In this document: positions 44,114 to 53,326 of the stretch, piece by piece
Layout: each line of letters starts with the position of its first letter
Position numbering within the stretch: position 1 is the stretch's first letter
NCBI RefSeq assembly: GCF_030817835.1
Contig: NZ_JAUSZR010000001.1
Location: 4,030,001 to 4,094,000, forward strand
Reading direction: 5' to 3'
Origin: Pseudarthrobacter sp. W1I19
GTDB taxonomy: Bacteria; Actinomycetota; Actinomycetes; Actinomycetales; Micrococcaceae
Length of the DNA stretch: 64,000 bases
Translations under genes and position numbers: made by a program
Notes under the pieces: generated by a model
Told to the model about the DNA's origin: nothing
Seen by the model: the letters and a program-made list of their open reading frames with translations, nothing else
The model's database searches: none

Positions 44114-45148
44114 GTGAGACTGGCAATGCATGCACAATACGCAAACTCCGATTTCCCGGGTCGACGGACCCGGGCACTAAGCGGGGCCGGCGACGAGGAG
44201 GTCTTCGAGACCAAGGCCTCTCCCCCAGCCGTCGCCGGCCCTCTGGTTTCCCAGCAGGGCCCCCGCCACCGCCCCCACGGGCCCGCCGTATATGGAAGTC
44301 CGGCACTCGGGCGTGCTCCACACGGCAACCCCGCAGCTGGAAACGCCGAGTCCGGTGATTCACGGCAACGCAGGCCGGCCGGCCCGCAGAGCGGGGCGCA
44401 GAACGCAATCCTGCTGGACCTGGTGACCGGCGCCGAAACGCTGCGCGACTCCCTGGAACTGCTGGCAACCGCATCAGCCCGGGCGGTTGTGGGCACGGCA
44501 GGCCTGGTGATCGAAACCGGGGTGGTGGTCCGGCAGGCGAAGCGGGCCCCGGTCATCACCGGAACGTCCGCCGAGGTCATCCGGCTCCTGGAATGGGAAC
44601 AGGAGTCAGGCGAAGGCCCGGTCTGTGACGTCCTTGCCGGCGGACATCCCGTGGCGGTATTGCAGCGGAGCGGCGACTTCCGCTGGCCCCGGTATTGCCA
44701 GGAGTTACAGGCAGCCAACCTTGGCAGCGTCCTGGGCATGCGGCTCCGGGTGGACAAGGACAGCGGGACAACCACTGACGGCAGCATCCCGGGACGTGAG
44801 ACCACCGCCGCGCTCTCGTTCTTCGCCCAGGACGCCAAGGCATTTCCGCTGCAGGTCATTTCCGAGGCGCGCTCCTTCGCCGGCCTTGCCGCGAAAAGCC
44901 TTCAGATGGCCCTGGACCTCCACAACGCCCGGTCAACCGCATCGGACTTGCGGTTCGCGCTGGACAGCCGCACGTCCATCAACGTTGCCTGCGGCGTGAT
45001 CATGGCCCAGAACAGGTGTTCCTACCATGAAGCTTTTTCGATCCTTGCCCGTGCCTCCAGCCACCGGAATATCAAGGTGCGCCGGGTGGCGGAGGACATC
45101 CTCGAGCGGTTGCCCGAGGGTCCTCCGCAGGCGCACTTCGGCCACTAG
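44114..45148 (+). CDS. GAF and ANTAR domain regulator (long form)
   Basis: 344 residues. About 95 disordered, Pro/Gly/Arg-rich residues lead to a GAF domain (LLEWEQESGEGPVCDVLAGG, ANLGSVLGMRLRVDKDSG) and a C-terminal ANTAR domain (ALDSRTSINVACGVIMAQNR, EAFSILARASSHRNIKVRR) very like that of the protein at 20965. It is predicted to bind hairpin pairs in target mRNAs and prevent termination. The GTG at 44114 has GAGGGGG close upstream; ATG at 44126 is an alternative. Its stop is one base from the araA stop on the other strand. Confidence 0.85.
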   Translation: MRLAMHAQYANSDFPGRRTRALSGAGDEEVFETKASPPAVAGPLVSQQGPRHRPHGPAVYGSPALGRAPHGNPAAGNAESGDSRQRRPAGPQSGAQNAILLDLVTGAETLRDSLELLATASARAVVGTAGLVIETGVVVRQAKRAPVITGTSAEVIRLLEWEQESGEGPVCDVLAGGHPVAVLQRSGDFRWPRYCQELQAANLGSVLGMRLRVDKDSGTTTDGSIPGRETTAALSFFAQDAKAFPLQVISEARSFAGLAAKSLQMALDLHNARSTASDLRFALDSRTSINVACGVIMAQNRCSYHEAFSILARASSHRNIKVRRVAEDILERLPEGPPQAHFGH

Positions 45149-45149
45149 G

Positions 45150-46670
45150 TCAGATGCCGCCGGCCAGCTTGTAGTAGGCGGCGTTCCAGTTCAGGTCCTT
45201 CTTGAACTGGCGGATGGTGGTTCCCTCGTCGATCGTGAGCAGCTCGGTTTTGGCGATCTCCGCGAAGTCCTCGAACACGTCCATGCCCACTTGGGTCGAC
45301 AGAACGGTGTGGTGTGCGGCGCCGGCTGTGAGCCAGGCGGCAGCGGATGTGGCGAAGTCGGGCTTGGGCTGCCACAGCGCACGGGCCACGGGCAGGTTGG
45401 GCAGCGGCTGGTCCAGCGGGACCACGTCGACGGCATTGGCCACCAGGCGGAACCTGTCCCGCATGTCCGAAAGGGCGACGACAACGCCCGGGGAGGCATC
45501 GGCGTCGAACACCAGGCGCACGGGGTCTTCCTTGCCGCCGATGCCCAGCGGGTGGATTTCCAGGCGCGGCTTGCCAGCGGTCAGCGAAGGGCAGACCTCG
45601 AGCATGTGTGCCCCGAGGATCTTCTCCGCGCCCGGTTCCAGGTGGTAGGTGTAGTCCTCCATCAGGGAAGCGCCGCCGGGCAGTCCGGCGCCCATCACCT
45701 TGGCCGCGCGGACCAGGATGGCGGTCTTCCAGTCGCCCTCGGCGCCGAAGCCGTACCCGGCGGCCATGAGCCGCTGCACGGCAAGGCCGGGCAGCTGGCG
45801 GAGGGCGCCGAGGTCTTCGAAGGAGGTGGTGAAAGCGGCGGAGCCGTTGGCTTCAAGGAAGCTGCGCAGGCCGAGCTCGATCCTCGCCCCGTACCGCAAC
45901 GAATCGTGTCGGACCCCGCCCGCGCGCAGCTCCGGCACCACATCGTAAAGGTCCTCATACTCCGCCACGAGCGTGTCGACGTCGGCCTCCGCAGCGCCGT
46001 GCACGGCGTCGGCGAGCTCGTTCACGGACCATGTGTTGACCGCGACGCCGAACCGCAGCTCCGCCTCGGTCTTGTCGCCTTCGGTGACGGCAACGTTGCG
46101 CATGTTGTCACCGAAGCGGGTCAGCTTCAGGGTCCGCACGGCGGCCCAGCCGGCCGCGGCACGCTGCCAGGAACCTACCTGCCGGGCCACTTCCGGGTTG
46201 GAGACGTGCCCGACGACGGTCTTCCGGGCGATGCCCAGCCGGGACTGGATGTAGCCGAATTCGCGGTCGCCGTGGGCTGCCTGGTTCAGGTTCATAAAGT
46301 CGAAGTCGATGTCTGCCCACGGCAGGTCCCGGTTGGCCTGCGTGTGCAGGTGCAGGAGCGGCTTGCGGAGCAGGTCCAGGCCCTGGATCCACATCTTCGC
46401 CGGGCTGAACGTGTGCATCCAGGCAGTGACGCCGATGACCGAATCGTCGGAGTTGGCCTCCAGCGCCGTACGGCGGATCGCGTCCGACTCGGTCAGGACC
46501 GGCTTCCAGACAATCTTTACCGGGACGGCGGAGCTGGCGTTGAGCTGGTTGGCGATTTCCTGCGACTGCGCGGCCACCTGCTTGAGGACGTCCTCGCCGT
46601 ACAGGTGCTGGCTGCCGGTGAGGAACCAGACCTCATAGCCGTCAAGGGATGTGTTTGCTGCAGTGCTCAT
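45150..46670 (-). CDS. araA: L-arabinose isomerase
   Basis: 506 residues, full length. Family stretches include [20 protein letters not shown] at the N-terminus, [40 protein letters not shown] and the metal-binding Glu/His region ([20 protein letters not shown]). It converts L-arabinose to L-ribulose. AAGGAGA precedes the ATG. Last gene of an araB-araD-araA operon, 55 bases after araD; no L-arabinose transporter is in the window. Confidence 0.97.
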   Translation of the reverse strand: MSTAANTSLDGYEVWFLTGSQHLYGEDVLKQVAAQSQEIANQLNASSAVPVKIVWKPVLTESDAIRRTALEANSDDSVIGVTAWMHTFSPAKMWIQGLDLLRKPLLHLHTQANRDLPWADIDFDFMNLNQAAHGDREFGYIQSRLGIARKTVVGHVSNPEVARQVGSWQRAAAGWAAVRTLKLTRFGDNMRNVAVTEGDKTEAELRFGVAVNTWSVNELADAVHGAAEADVDTLVAEYEDLYDVVPELRAGGVRHDSLRYGARIELGLRSFLEANGSAAFTTSFEDLGALRQLPGLAVQRLMAAGYGFGAEGDWKTAILVRAAKVMGAGLPGGASLMEDYTYHLEPGAEKILGAHMLEVCPSLTAGKPRLEIHPLGIGGKEDPVRLVFDADASPGVVVALSDMRDRFRLVANAVDVVPLDQPLPNLPVARALWQPKPDFATSAAAWLTAGAAHHTVLSTQVGMDVFEDFAEIAKTELLTIDEGTTIRQFKKDLNWNAAYYKLAGGI

Positions 46671-46725
46671 GGGTTCTCCTTGGGAGTAAGTCTTTGTGGG
46701 TGCTGCTTGGATCGGCGGCGCTGAA

Positions 46726-47421
46726 TTACTGCCCGTAGACGTTCTGGTAGCGGGCGTAAAGGGAATCGATGTGGCCCTGGTCGATGGCTATGGGCTCGCC
46801 GAGCTGCCGGGCGATGTGGACAGTACGGGCCACTTCCTCGCACATCACCGCAGCCTTCACCGCGGACTTGGCGTCCTTGCCGATGGTGAACGGGCCGTGG
46901 TTCTGCATCAGCACCGCCGGGGAGTTCGAGTTTTTCAGCGTCTCCACGATGCCGTGCCCGATCGAATCATCACCGATCAGCGCGAACGGTCCCACCGGGA
47001 TGGATCCGCCGAATTCGTCGCTCATCATGGTCAGGACGCACGGGATGGACTCGCCGCGGGCCGCCCACGCGGTGGCGTAGGTGGAGTGCGTATGCACTAC
47101 ACCGCCCACCTCCGGCATGTGCCGGTACACATACGCATGGGCAGCAGTATCCGACGACGGCGAAAGCGCCGGGTTGCCCCACTCACCTGTCGCATCTCCC
47201 GGCACAGGCACCCCGTACAGGTCCGTGACCACCATCTGCTCCGGCGTCAGATCCTGGTAGGAGACGCCCGAGGGCTTGATGACCATCAGTTCGTGACCGG
47301 GGACCCGGGCGGAGACGTTGCCCGCGGTCCACACCACCAGTTCATACCGGGTCAGTTCGGCGTGCAGGGCGCAGACTTCTTCCCTGACGCGGGCGATGAT
47401 GTCCAGGATTCCGGTGCTCAT
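46726..47421 (-). CDS. araD: L-ribulose-5-phosphate 4-epimerase
   Basis: 231 residues. Class II aldolase fold with zinc-binding [11 protein letters not shown] and [19 protein letters not shown], plus [20 protein letters not shown] and [15 protein letters not shown] for phosphate and substrate binding. It converts L-ribulose-5-phosphate to D-xylulose-5-phosphate, entering the pentose phosphate pathway. ATG overlaps the araB stop by 4 bases. Confidence 0.97.
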   Translation of the reverse strand: MSTGILDIIARVREEVCALHAELTRYELVVWTAGNVSARVPGHELMVIKPSGVSYQDLTPEQMVVTDLYGVPVPGDATGEWGNPALSPSSDTAAHAYVYRHMPEVGGVVHTHSTYATAWAARGESIPCVLTMMSDEFGGSIPVGPFALIGDDSIGHGIVETLKNSNSPAVLMQNHGPFTIGKDAKSAVKAAVMCEEVARTVHIARQLGEPIAIDQGHIDSLYARYQNVYGQ

Positions 47422-49199
47422 GCGGACACCTCCACCGCAGCCTCAACAGCGGCGGCCTGCTGGCCTGAAGTTCCCACCCGGGAACCGGCGGCTCCGCCGA
47501 GGGAACCGGCAGCCTTGCGCTGGATGGCCTTGAGCCGGTGCATTACGTCGTTGCTTCCCCGGCCAAAGTAGTCATGCAGGGTCCTGTATTCCTGGAACAG
47601 TTCCTCGTAGGAGGACACGTTTTCAGGAATCGGCGTGTACACCTCCCCCGGCTCCGCCCCCATGGCGGCGGCTCCCTCCCGGATATCCGCATACTTTCCG
47701 GCCGCCACGGCAGCGTGGATGGCCGAGCCCAGGGCCGGGCCCTGCTCGGAGCCGATGGTGGACAGCTGCAATCCCGTGACGTCAGCGTAGATCTGCATCA
47801 GGAGCCGGTTCTTGAGCAGGCCGCCGGCCACGATGAATTCCTTGACCGGAACGCCGGAGCTGCGGAAGGCGTCCACGATAGTGCGGGTACCGAATGCCGT
47901 GGCTTCGAGCAGGGCGCGGTAGGTGTCTTCGGGCCGGGTGGCCAGGGTCTGCCCCACCACGATCCCGGACAGCTCGTGGTCCACCAGCACAGAGCGGTTG
48001 CCCGAGTGCCAGTCCAAAGCGATCAGGCCGTGCTCGCCAATCGCCTGCCGGCAGGCCAGCTCAGTAAGGTATTCGTGGATGCCAAGGCCCGCTGCTTCGG
48101 CGGCGTGGTGGTATTCGGGCGGCACACCGTACTTGGTGAACCAGCCGAAGATGTCGCCCACGCCGGACTGGCCGGCCTCGTAGCCCCAGAGTCCGTCCAC
48201 GATGCCGCCGTCCACCACCCCGCACATGCCCGGCACTTCATGCAGTTCATTGCCGTTCATCACGTGGCAGGTGGAGGTGCCCATGATCGCCACCAGCTGG
48301 CCGGGCTCCACCGCTCGCGCAGCCGGAGCGGTCACGTGAGCGTCCACGTTGCCTACCGCAACGGCGATACCCTCGGGCAGACCAGTCCAGGCGGCAGCCT
48401 CTGCGGTGAGGTACCCGGCGGCGTCGCCGAGGCGGCCAATGGTGTGTTCCAGTTTCGCGCTGACAAAGTCCCTGAACGCAGGATTCAAGGCAGCCAGGAA
48501 TTCCTCGGACGGGTAGCGCCCGTCCTGGTAAATCCCCTTGTAACCGGCAGTGCAGGCATTGCGGACATACCGGCCGCACAGCTGCCAGACGATCCAGTCC
48601 GCAGCCTCCACCCAGTGATCCATCGCGGCGTAGGCTTCGGGGTCTTCCTCCAGCAGCTGCAGCCCCTTGGCGAACTCCCACTCAGAAGAAATCAAACCGC
48701 CGTACCTGGGCAGCCACTGTTCGCCGCGTTCCGCAGCCAGCCTGTTGATTCGGTCGGCCTGGCCCTGCGCGGCGTGGTGGCGCCATAGCTTCACGTAGGC
48801 GTGTGGCCGGTTTTCGAATCCGGGCACCTCGTTCAGCGGTGTTCCGTCCGCTTTGGCCGGCACCATGGTGCAGGCCGTGAAGTCCGTGGCAATTCCGACG
48901 ACGGCTGCCGGGTCAATCCCTGCCTGCGCCACAGCTGCCGGTACGGCAAAACGCAGGACGTCCCGGTAGTCGTTGGGCACCTGGAGTGCCCATTCCCCCG
49001 GGAGCCGGACAGTCTGTCCGTCGGCGCCCCGGCCCGCGACGTCTTCCGGGAGTGCATCCGTAACCACTGCATGGGGGTACTCGTACACGCCGCTGCCCAG
49101 CTCCTTGCCATCCCGTACCCGGACCACCACGGCCCGGCCGGAAAGCGTCCCGTAATCCACGCCGATGACGTAGCTGTCCGTGTCCACTCTGACGTCCAT
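47418..49199 (-). CDS. araB: Ribulokinase
   Basis: 593 residues. FGGY carbohydrate kinase with the N-terminal phosphate motif VIGVDYGTLSGRAVVVRV, the catalytic region GIATDFTACTMVPAKADGTP, and the C-terminal EFIVAGGLLKNRLLMQIYAD. Phosphorylates L-ribulose. ATG at 49199 (MDVRVDTDSYV) is chosen because GGAGGA lies 6 bases upstream. First gene of araBDA; a lac-like operator lies 43 bases before the start. Confidence 0.96.
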   Translation of the reverse strand: MDVRVDTDSYVIGVDYGTLSGRAVVVRVRDGKELGSGVYEYPHAVVTDALPEDVAGRGADGQTVRLPGEWALQVPNDYRDVLRFAVPAAVAQAGIDPAAVVGIATDFTACTMVPAKADGTPLNEVPGFENRPHAYVKLWRHHAAQGQADRINRLAAERGEQWLPRYGGLISSEWEFAKGLQLLEEDPEAYAAMDHWVEAADWIVWQLCGRYVRNACTAGYKGIYQDGRYPSEEFLAALNPAFRDFVSAKLEHTIGRLGDAAGYLTAEAAAWTGLPEGIAVAVGNVDAHVTAPAARAVEPGQLVAIMGTSTCHVMNGNELHEVPGMCGVVDGGIVDGLWGYEAGQSGVGDIFGWFTKYGVPPEYHHAAEAAGLGIHEYLTELACRQAIGEHGLIALDWHSGNRSVLVDHELSGIVVGQTLATRPEDTYRALLEATAFGTRTIVDAFRSSGVPVKEFIVAGGLLKNRLLMQIYADVTGLQLSTIGSEQGPALGSAIHAAVAAGKYADIREGAAAMGAEPGEVYTPIPENVSSYEELFQEYRTLHDYFGRGSNDVMHRLKAIQRKAAGSLGGAAGSRVGTSGQQAAAVEAAVEVSA

Positions 49200-49241
49200 A
49201 AAAGTTCCTCCAATAGCTGCCGCAGCTTCGCGGCTCTTCAA

Positions 49242-49257
49242 TTGTGAGCGCTAACAA
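49242..49257. promoter_or_regulatory. LacI-type operator upstream of araB
   Basis: TTGTGAGCGCTAACAA is symmetric at 14 of 16 positions with a central GCGC, close in form to the E. coli lac operator. It lies 43 bases upstream of the araB start. The regulator is probably a LacI-type arabinose repressor, perhaps the one encoded at 50972. Confidence 0.7.
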
Positions 49258-49397
49258 CAATGAAGTCAATGCCGCAAAAGGCAGTGTTGTAAAGGGATTT
49301 GCTACAAGTATCGCCACGTAAGCTGTGGGACGACTGCCATTTGGGGTAGGGACAGCATGGACTTTCACACCGGATGCCCACGGCAGGAGGGGAGCTT

Positions 49398-49898
49398 GTG
49401 GCCAGCGTGCAACCGAAGGATCGTTCTCAGTCCACCGCGTGGCTGGCGGGTCCGCTCTCCACGGGCTTCGGCCTGGCAGCACACTTGGCAGCCGGCGGTC
49501 CGGCACCCTCGCTCATCATCCTTGCAGCCCTGGGAGCGCTGCTCGGAATGGCTGCAGCGATGATGGGGCGTTTCAGCTTGCCCGGCTTGGCCGTGCTGCT
49601 CGCGTGCGCGGTGGCCCAGCAACTGCTCCATCTGGGGTTTGCGGCGTTTTCCGGCGGCTCCGGAGAAAGAGTTGCCGGGCACGGTCACGGTGGCAGTGTG
49701 CAGGACGTCCCGTTCCCCCCGCAGGATCCGCGATCGGGGGCCGAGGCTGCACCGACGGCCGCGTATTCGCCACACCTGATGCTCCACGCGCACGTGGCTG
49801 CGGCGCTTCTAACCTATGCCGTTATGTACTACTGGCCCGGGCTTGTCCGCTGGTCCCGCCGCCTCCACGCATCCCGGTCGAAATCCCCCGTTGTTTAG
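49398..49898 (+). CDS. Hypothetical membrane protein, 166 aa
   Basis: Family not recognised. About four membrane segments are visible (LSTGFGLAAHLAAG, LIILAALGALLGMAAAMMG, LAVLLACAVAQQLLHLGFAA, MLHAHVAAALLTYAVMYYW), with a His/Gly-rich loop (GHGHGGS) and further histidines in or near the membrane (LLHLGF, LMLHAHV). The histidine pattern hints at metal binding, but nothing more can be said. The GTG at 49398 is chosen because AGGAGG lies 9 bases upstream; an ATG at 49374 is unsupported. It is divergent from araB and convergent with the next gene. Confidence 0.65.
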   Translation: MASVQPKDRSQSTAWLAGPLSTGFGLAAHLAAGGPAPSLIILAALGALLGMAAAMMGRFSLPGLAVLLACAVAQQLLHLGFAAFSGGSGERVAGHGHGGSVQDVPFPPQDPRSGAEAAPTAAYSPHLMLHAHVAAALLTYAVMYYWPGLVRWSRRLHASRSKSPVV

Positions 49899-49961
49899 AG
49901 GTTTCGCCGGATAAGGCTCACGCCGAGGCTGGATTCAAAAGAAGTGCCGGCCAATGCGGGA

Positions 49962-50942
49962 TCAGGACCGCCAGAACCGGGCCAACGCGGCAATATCCGC
50001 CGGTGTGGTCCGGCAGCAGCCGCCCACCATCCGCGCGCCGCGTTCCTGCCAGGCCTGGACTCCTTCCACAAGGCTGGCCGGCGGCCGTCCTTGACCGGCG
50101 GCTTCACCGGAAGCTGCGGCCGGCCCCCAGGTCTTGGTGGTGGCGTTGTAGGTTTCTCCGGAGTTGGGATATACGATAAACGGTTTGCGGGTGGCCCGCC
50201 CCAGGGCATCCAGTGCCGGAGTGACAAGCTCCAGCGGCACGCAGTTCACCCCAACGGCGGCGACGCGCGGCTCCTCGTTGCATAGCTCCGCCACCCGTTC
50301 GAGGGCAGTGCCGTCACTGATGTGCGCGCCATCCCGGAGCGTGAACGTAAGCCAGGATTCGACGTCGAACTCGGCAACCAGTTCCAGCAGCGCCGCAGCT
50401 TCAGGCAGCGAGGGCAATGTTTCGCAGGCAAGGACATCGGCTCCCGCGTCCACGAGGGCCGCGATCCGCGGCCGGTGGAACGCCTTAAAATCCTTCCGGC
50501 TCAGGGTGTAGTCGCCACGGTATTCGGACCCGTCGGCGAGGTAGGCGCCGTACGGTCCAACAGACCCGGCCACCAGCAGCGGTCCGGCCTCCGGGTTTGC
50601 GGCCAGGTGCTCGCGGCGGGCTTCGTCTGCCAGGCGGACGCTCAGGGCAACCCGCTCCAGGGCTTCGACTTCGGAAATCCCCCGGCGTGCGAACCCCAGC
50701 GGCGTTGCCTGGTAGCTGGCGGTGATGGCAACCCGCGCCCCCGCCCGGAAGTAGTCAAGGTGGACCCGCCTGACGAGTTCGGGCTGCTCCAGCAGGACTT
50801 TAGCGGACCACAATGGGTCCTCCAGATCGCAGCCATGTGCTTCAAGTTCGGTGGCCAGGGCACCGTCCAGGACCAGGTTCTCTCCGGCATCAAGCAGGCG
50901 GGACAGAACGTTGTTGCGGGGCATGGTGTCAGGCAGGGGCAT
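49962..50942 (-). CDS. mmuM: Homocysteine S-methyltransferase
   Basis: 326 residues. Zinc-dependent methyltransferase barrel: NLVLDGALATELEAHGCDLE, WSAKVLLEQPELVRRVHLDY, ITASYQATPLGFARRG, and the zinc cysteines in AAVGVNCVPLEL and MVGGCCRTTPADIAAL. It makes methionine from homocysteine using S-methylmethionine or S-adenosylmethionine, the former being abundant in plants. Start codons GTG 50945, ATG 50942 and ATG 50924 are all possible. It lies 29 bases after the LacI gene on the same strand and may be co-transcribed with it. Confidence 0.92.
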   Translation of the reverse strand: MPLPDTMPRNNVLSRLLDAGENLVLDGALATELEAHGCDLEDPLWSAKVLLEQPELVRRVHLDYFRAGARVAITASYQATPLGFARRGISEVEALERVALSVRLADEARREHLAANPEAGPLLVAGSVGPYGAYLADGSEYRGDYTLSRKDFKAFHRPRIAALVDAGADVLACETLPSLPEAAALLELVAEFDVESWLTFTLRDGAHISDGTALERVAELCNEEPRVAAVGVNCVPLELVTPALDALGRATRKPFIVYPNSGETYNATTKTWGPAAASGEAAGQGRPPASLVEGVQAWQERGARMVGGCCRTTPADIAALARFWRS

Positions 50943-50971
50943 CACTTCAGGCTACAGCGAAGGGGGGCGCA

Positions 50972-51988
50972 TCAGGAGCGCGGTGCTGCCGTACTCTCCC
51001 GGGGTACCAACTGCGGGGTGACCACCGTGGAACTGACCGGCGCGCCCGCTTCGATCTCCTTCAGCATGGCATCCATGCAGCGTCGGCCCAGCTCTTCGAA
51101 GTCCTGGCGCACAGTGGTGAGGGGCGGGGTGAAGAAGCCCGACTCAGGTTGGTCGTCGAACCCCACCACGGAGACGTCGTCGGGCACCCGCACGCCGGCC
51201 TCATTAAACGCGCGCAGCACGCCGAGGGCCATTTGGTCGTTGCCCACGAACAGGGCTGTTGCAGTGCGCTCCGCTGCCAGCCGCCGCCCGATCGCGTAGC
51301 CGCTTTCGGCGCTCCAGTCACCTTCCAGCAGCAGGTCGTCCTCCAGACCTGCATGCTGCAGCGCCGCACGCCAGCCCTCGGCCCGGAGGGCGCCATCGAT
51401 CCAGTCCGCCGGCCCGGCAACGTGGCCGATCCTGCGGTGCCCGAGGTCGATGAGATGGCCGACGGCGATCCCGGCGCCGCGTTCCTGATCCACCATCACG
51501 CCGCTGACGGCGTCGTTGCCCGCAGAGCCGACGGCCACCACCGGGACGCCGGGGTTGAACTCCTCAAGGATCTGCAGCGTTTCGGTGTGCGGCACCAGGA
51601 CGGCGATCCCGTCCACGGACTGGTCCATGAAGTGCCGGAGGGCGTCGAATATGGCGTCCCGGCCGATGGAACGCAGCGCTGCGATACTGACGAAGTAGCC
51701 GGCATCCCGCGCGGCACGCTCGACGCCGAGCATGGTGTTGGCCGGGCCGTACTGTGAAAGCTCGCTGCCCAGCACCCCGATGGTCTGCGAGCGCCGGGTC
51801 ACCAGGCTGCGTGCCGCAGTGTTGCGGCGGTAGCCCAGTTGCGCGATGGCCGCCTCCACCTTTTCGCGCGTCGCTTTGCTGACGTTGGGGTGGCCATTGA
51901 CCACCCGGGAAACGGTCTGGTGGGAAACACCAGCAAGTTCAGCCACGTCCTCAAGGCGCGGCAGCCGCCCGGTGTTGCTTCTAGTCAT
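50972..51988 (-). CDS. LacI-family transcriptional regulator
   Basis: 338 residues. Headpiece LEDVAELAGVSHQTVSRVVN, hinge region RRNTAARSLVTRRSQTIGVL and effector domain with ALFVGNDQMALGVLRAFNE and DDVSVVGFDDQPESGFFTPP. The ATG at 51988 (MTRSNTGRLPRLED) is the sensible start; a longer frame reaches across the tRNA gene and must be false. It lies 1.7 kb from araB, whose lac-like operator it might recognise; target otherwise unknown. Confidence 0.92.
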   Translation of the reverse strand: MTRSNTGRLPRLEDVAELAGVSHQTVSRVVNGHPNVSKATREKVEAAIAQLGYRRNTAARSLVTRRSQTIGVLGSELSQYGPANTMLGVERAARDAGYFVSIAALRSIGRDAIFDALRHFMDQSVDGIAVLVPHTETLQILEEFNPGVPVVAVGSAGNDAVSGVMVDQERGAGIAVGHLIDLGHRRIGHVAGPADWIDGALRAEGWRAALQHAGLEDDLLLEGDWSAESGYAIGRRLAAERTATALFVGNDQMALGVLRAFNEAGVRVPDDVSVVGFDDQPESGFFTPPLTTVRQDFEELGRRCMDAMLKEIEAGAPVSSTVVTPQLVPRESTAAPRS

Positions 51989-52030
51989 GTCCCCATTGTG
52001 CCCGTTTAGCCGGGAAGCCACGCGCCCCAC

Positions 52031-52070
52031 GAAAAATCCCCCGGCGGCCTCGAAAGGCTGCCGGGGGATT
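52031..52070 (-). terminator. Terminator of tRNA-Lys
   Basis: AATCCCCCGGCGGCCT (52035-52050) pairs with AGGCTGCCGGGGGATT (52055-52070) with one G-T pair and a 4-base loop CGAA. On the minus strand the hairpin is followed by TTTTT (52036-52032), a textbook intrinsic terminator 19 bases after the tRNA. Confidence 0.85.
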
Positions 52071-52088
52071 CCCGCTCTTATCAAAGAG

Positions 52089-52161
52089 TGGGCCCTGTGG
52101 GGCTCGAACCCACGACCCACGGATTAAAAGTCCGATGCTCTACCAACTGAGCTAAAGGCCC
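52089..52161 (-). tRNA. tRNA-Lys (anticodon UUU)
   Basis: A 73-nt cloverleaf on the minus strand: acceptor GGGCCTT pairs with AGGGCCC, D-arm with GCTCAGTTGG, anticodon loop CTTTTAA (anticodon TTT), T-arm GTGGGTTCGAGCCCCAC, discriminator A. CCA is not encoded. A strong terminator follows. Confidence 0.97.
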
Positions 52162-52341
52162 CTGCCGGGCTGTGTGGGCACCGAAGTGCCAGCCTGCCCG
52201 GCCCAATCCATTTCTGGACATTTAATACTCTAACCCATGGTTCCGGCCCCGTTGAACGCAAGCCGGGACCCGCCGTCGGGCGCGTGCGCAAAGGGTTCTG
52301 ATGCTCGATTTACGGCAGGGCACAGGAGTAGCGTGGGTGGC

Positions 52342-53001
52342 ATGAGCGAGCAACCAGGTCCCAGTCCTTACGGCGGCGCCAACCGGCACCACAAGCCCAA
52401 GCCTTTCGCCCCCGTGGACTTCGAGCCTTTTGCCGGCGGCGCGGATCCGGCACGCGTGTCCGAGGCGGCCCACCTCGCCGCCCAGGCTCTGGTCCGGCAC
52501 GGCCGCGACAGCGACGATCCCGCCGTGACCGAGCGGCTGGTCAGGCTGGCCGACGAGCAGGGCCTGGAGGCCATCGCGGAGATGTGGGCGGAGAGCCCCG
52601 CACGGTCGCTTCCGGGTGCACTCTGGCGCCTCTATGCGTTGCGGGCGGCCACAGTGCAGGACCCGGAGCGCATCTCCGTGTACTTCCGCGCCGGAAAGGA
52701 CACAGCCCAGGTTTCCAACGTCGTGGCCGGCGCGGCCGAGCCTCCCGGAGCAGACGAGATGAAGACGATGGCGGACGCCATCCTGTCCGGGGCGTTCGAC
52801 GGCGAGTTCGACGTCGCGCTGGAACGTTCCGCAGCGTTCTGCCGCGTGGTGGCGCTCGGCCAGGCCACCCTTGCCGACGGTGCCGAGCACGGCAACGAGG
52901 CCCATGCCAGCAAGCTCACCCGCAACTCCAACCAGCTGGTGAAAACCGCCGAGGACCTCGAGCACGCTGCCAACGCGTGGCGGCTGGGCGAACTGGACTG
53001 A
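52342..53001 (+). CDS. Conserved hypothetical protein, 219 aa
   Basis: No family recognised. A Pro-rich start (MSEQPGPSPYGGANRHHKP) leads to a wholly helical protein (VSEAAHLAAQALVRHGRDSD, LERSAAFCRVVALGQATLAD, LVKTAEDLEHAANAWRLGEL). A run resembling WAESPARSLPGALWRLYALR suggests a conserved core. No signal peptide or membrane segment. The ATG at 52342 is chosen because the upstream extension is unlike protein. It precedes the candidate RNA and phosphate genes without evident link. Confidence 0.65.
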   Translation: MSEQPGPSPYGGANRHHKPKPFAPVDFEPFAGGADPARVSEAAHLAAQALVRHGRDSDDPAVTERLVRLADEQGLEAIAEMWAESPARSLPGALWRLYALRAATVQDPERISVYFRAGKDTAQVSNVVAGAAEPPGADEMKTMADAILSGAFDGEFDVALERSAAFCRVVALGQATLADGAEHGNEAHASKLTRNSNQLVKTAEDLEHAANAWRLGELD

Positions 53002-53070
53002 CAGGGCCGGCCTTGTGCCCCGGAACCCGCGATCTGTCAATGTTGACTTGGGCCAACCAACGTAGAACAC

Positions 53071-53167
53071 TGAAACTGGTGCCGAGCCGCGAAACCCCCG
53101 GGCTTCAACATTCAGCCGCCTAGAGCGGCCTACCGCCGAGAGGCGTATCCGGTTCGGCACCATTTTT
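53071..53167 (+). ncRNA. Candidate structured RNA or leader upstream of DUF47-PiT
   Basis: TGGTGCCGAGCC (53077-53088) pairs with GGTTCGGCACCA (53151-53162) over 12 bp with one G-U pair, closing a 62-base multibranch interior. Inside are GCCGC-CTAGA-GCGGC (53115-53129) and CGCC-GAGA-GGCG (53134-53145, GNRA-type loop). TTTTT follows directly. TTGACT at 53043-53048 could be its -35 box; the -10 is unclear. No protein frame fits. It may be a small RNA ending in its own terminator or a riboswitch-like leader of the phosphate transport genes 160 bases downstream. I cannot match it to a known family. Confidence 0.4.
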
Positions 53168-53326
53168 ATGCCCGCTTACGGCCGGGCTGGTGTTTGTTGG
53201 CCGCCTGCTGTCAGCACGTTTCAACCCTCCTTTTACAGGCCGGTAGAGTTAGCGTTGGTTGCGCCGGGGTCACGTCACACGGCAGGCAACTCCCGTCCTG
53301 AACTACTCCCGGAGACCGGTAACTAC

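Noticed and set aside
45027..46724. Plus-strand frame of 565 codons opposite araA
   Set aside because: Antisense shadow of araA.
51989..52120. Extension of the LacI gene upstream of 51988
   Set aside because: It would read through the terminator and into tRNA-Lys, and the residues are unlike LacI N-termini.
53077..53162. A tRNA or tmRNA-like element
   Set aside because: The closing stem and GGTTCGG resemble a T-arm, but there is no D-arm or anticodon loop of the right size.
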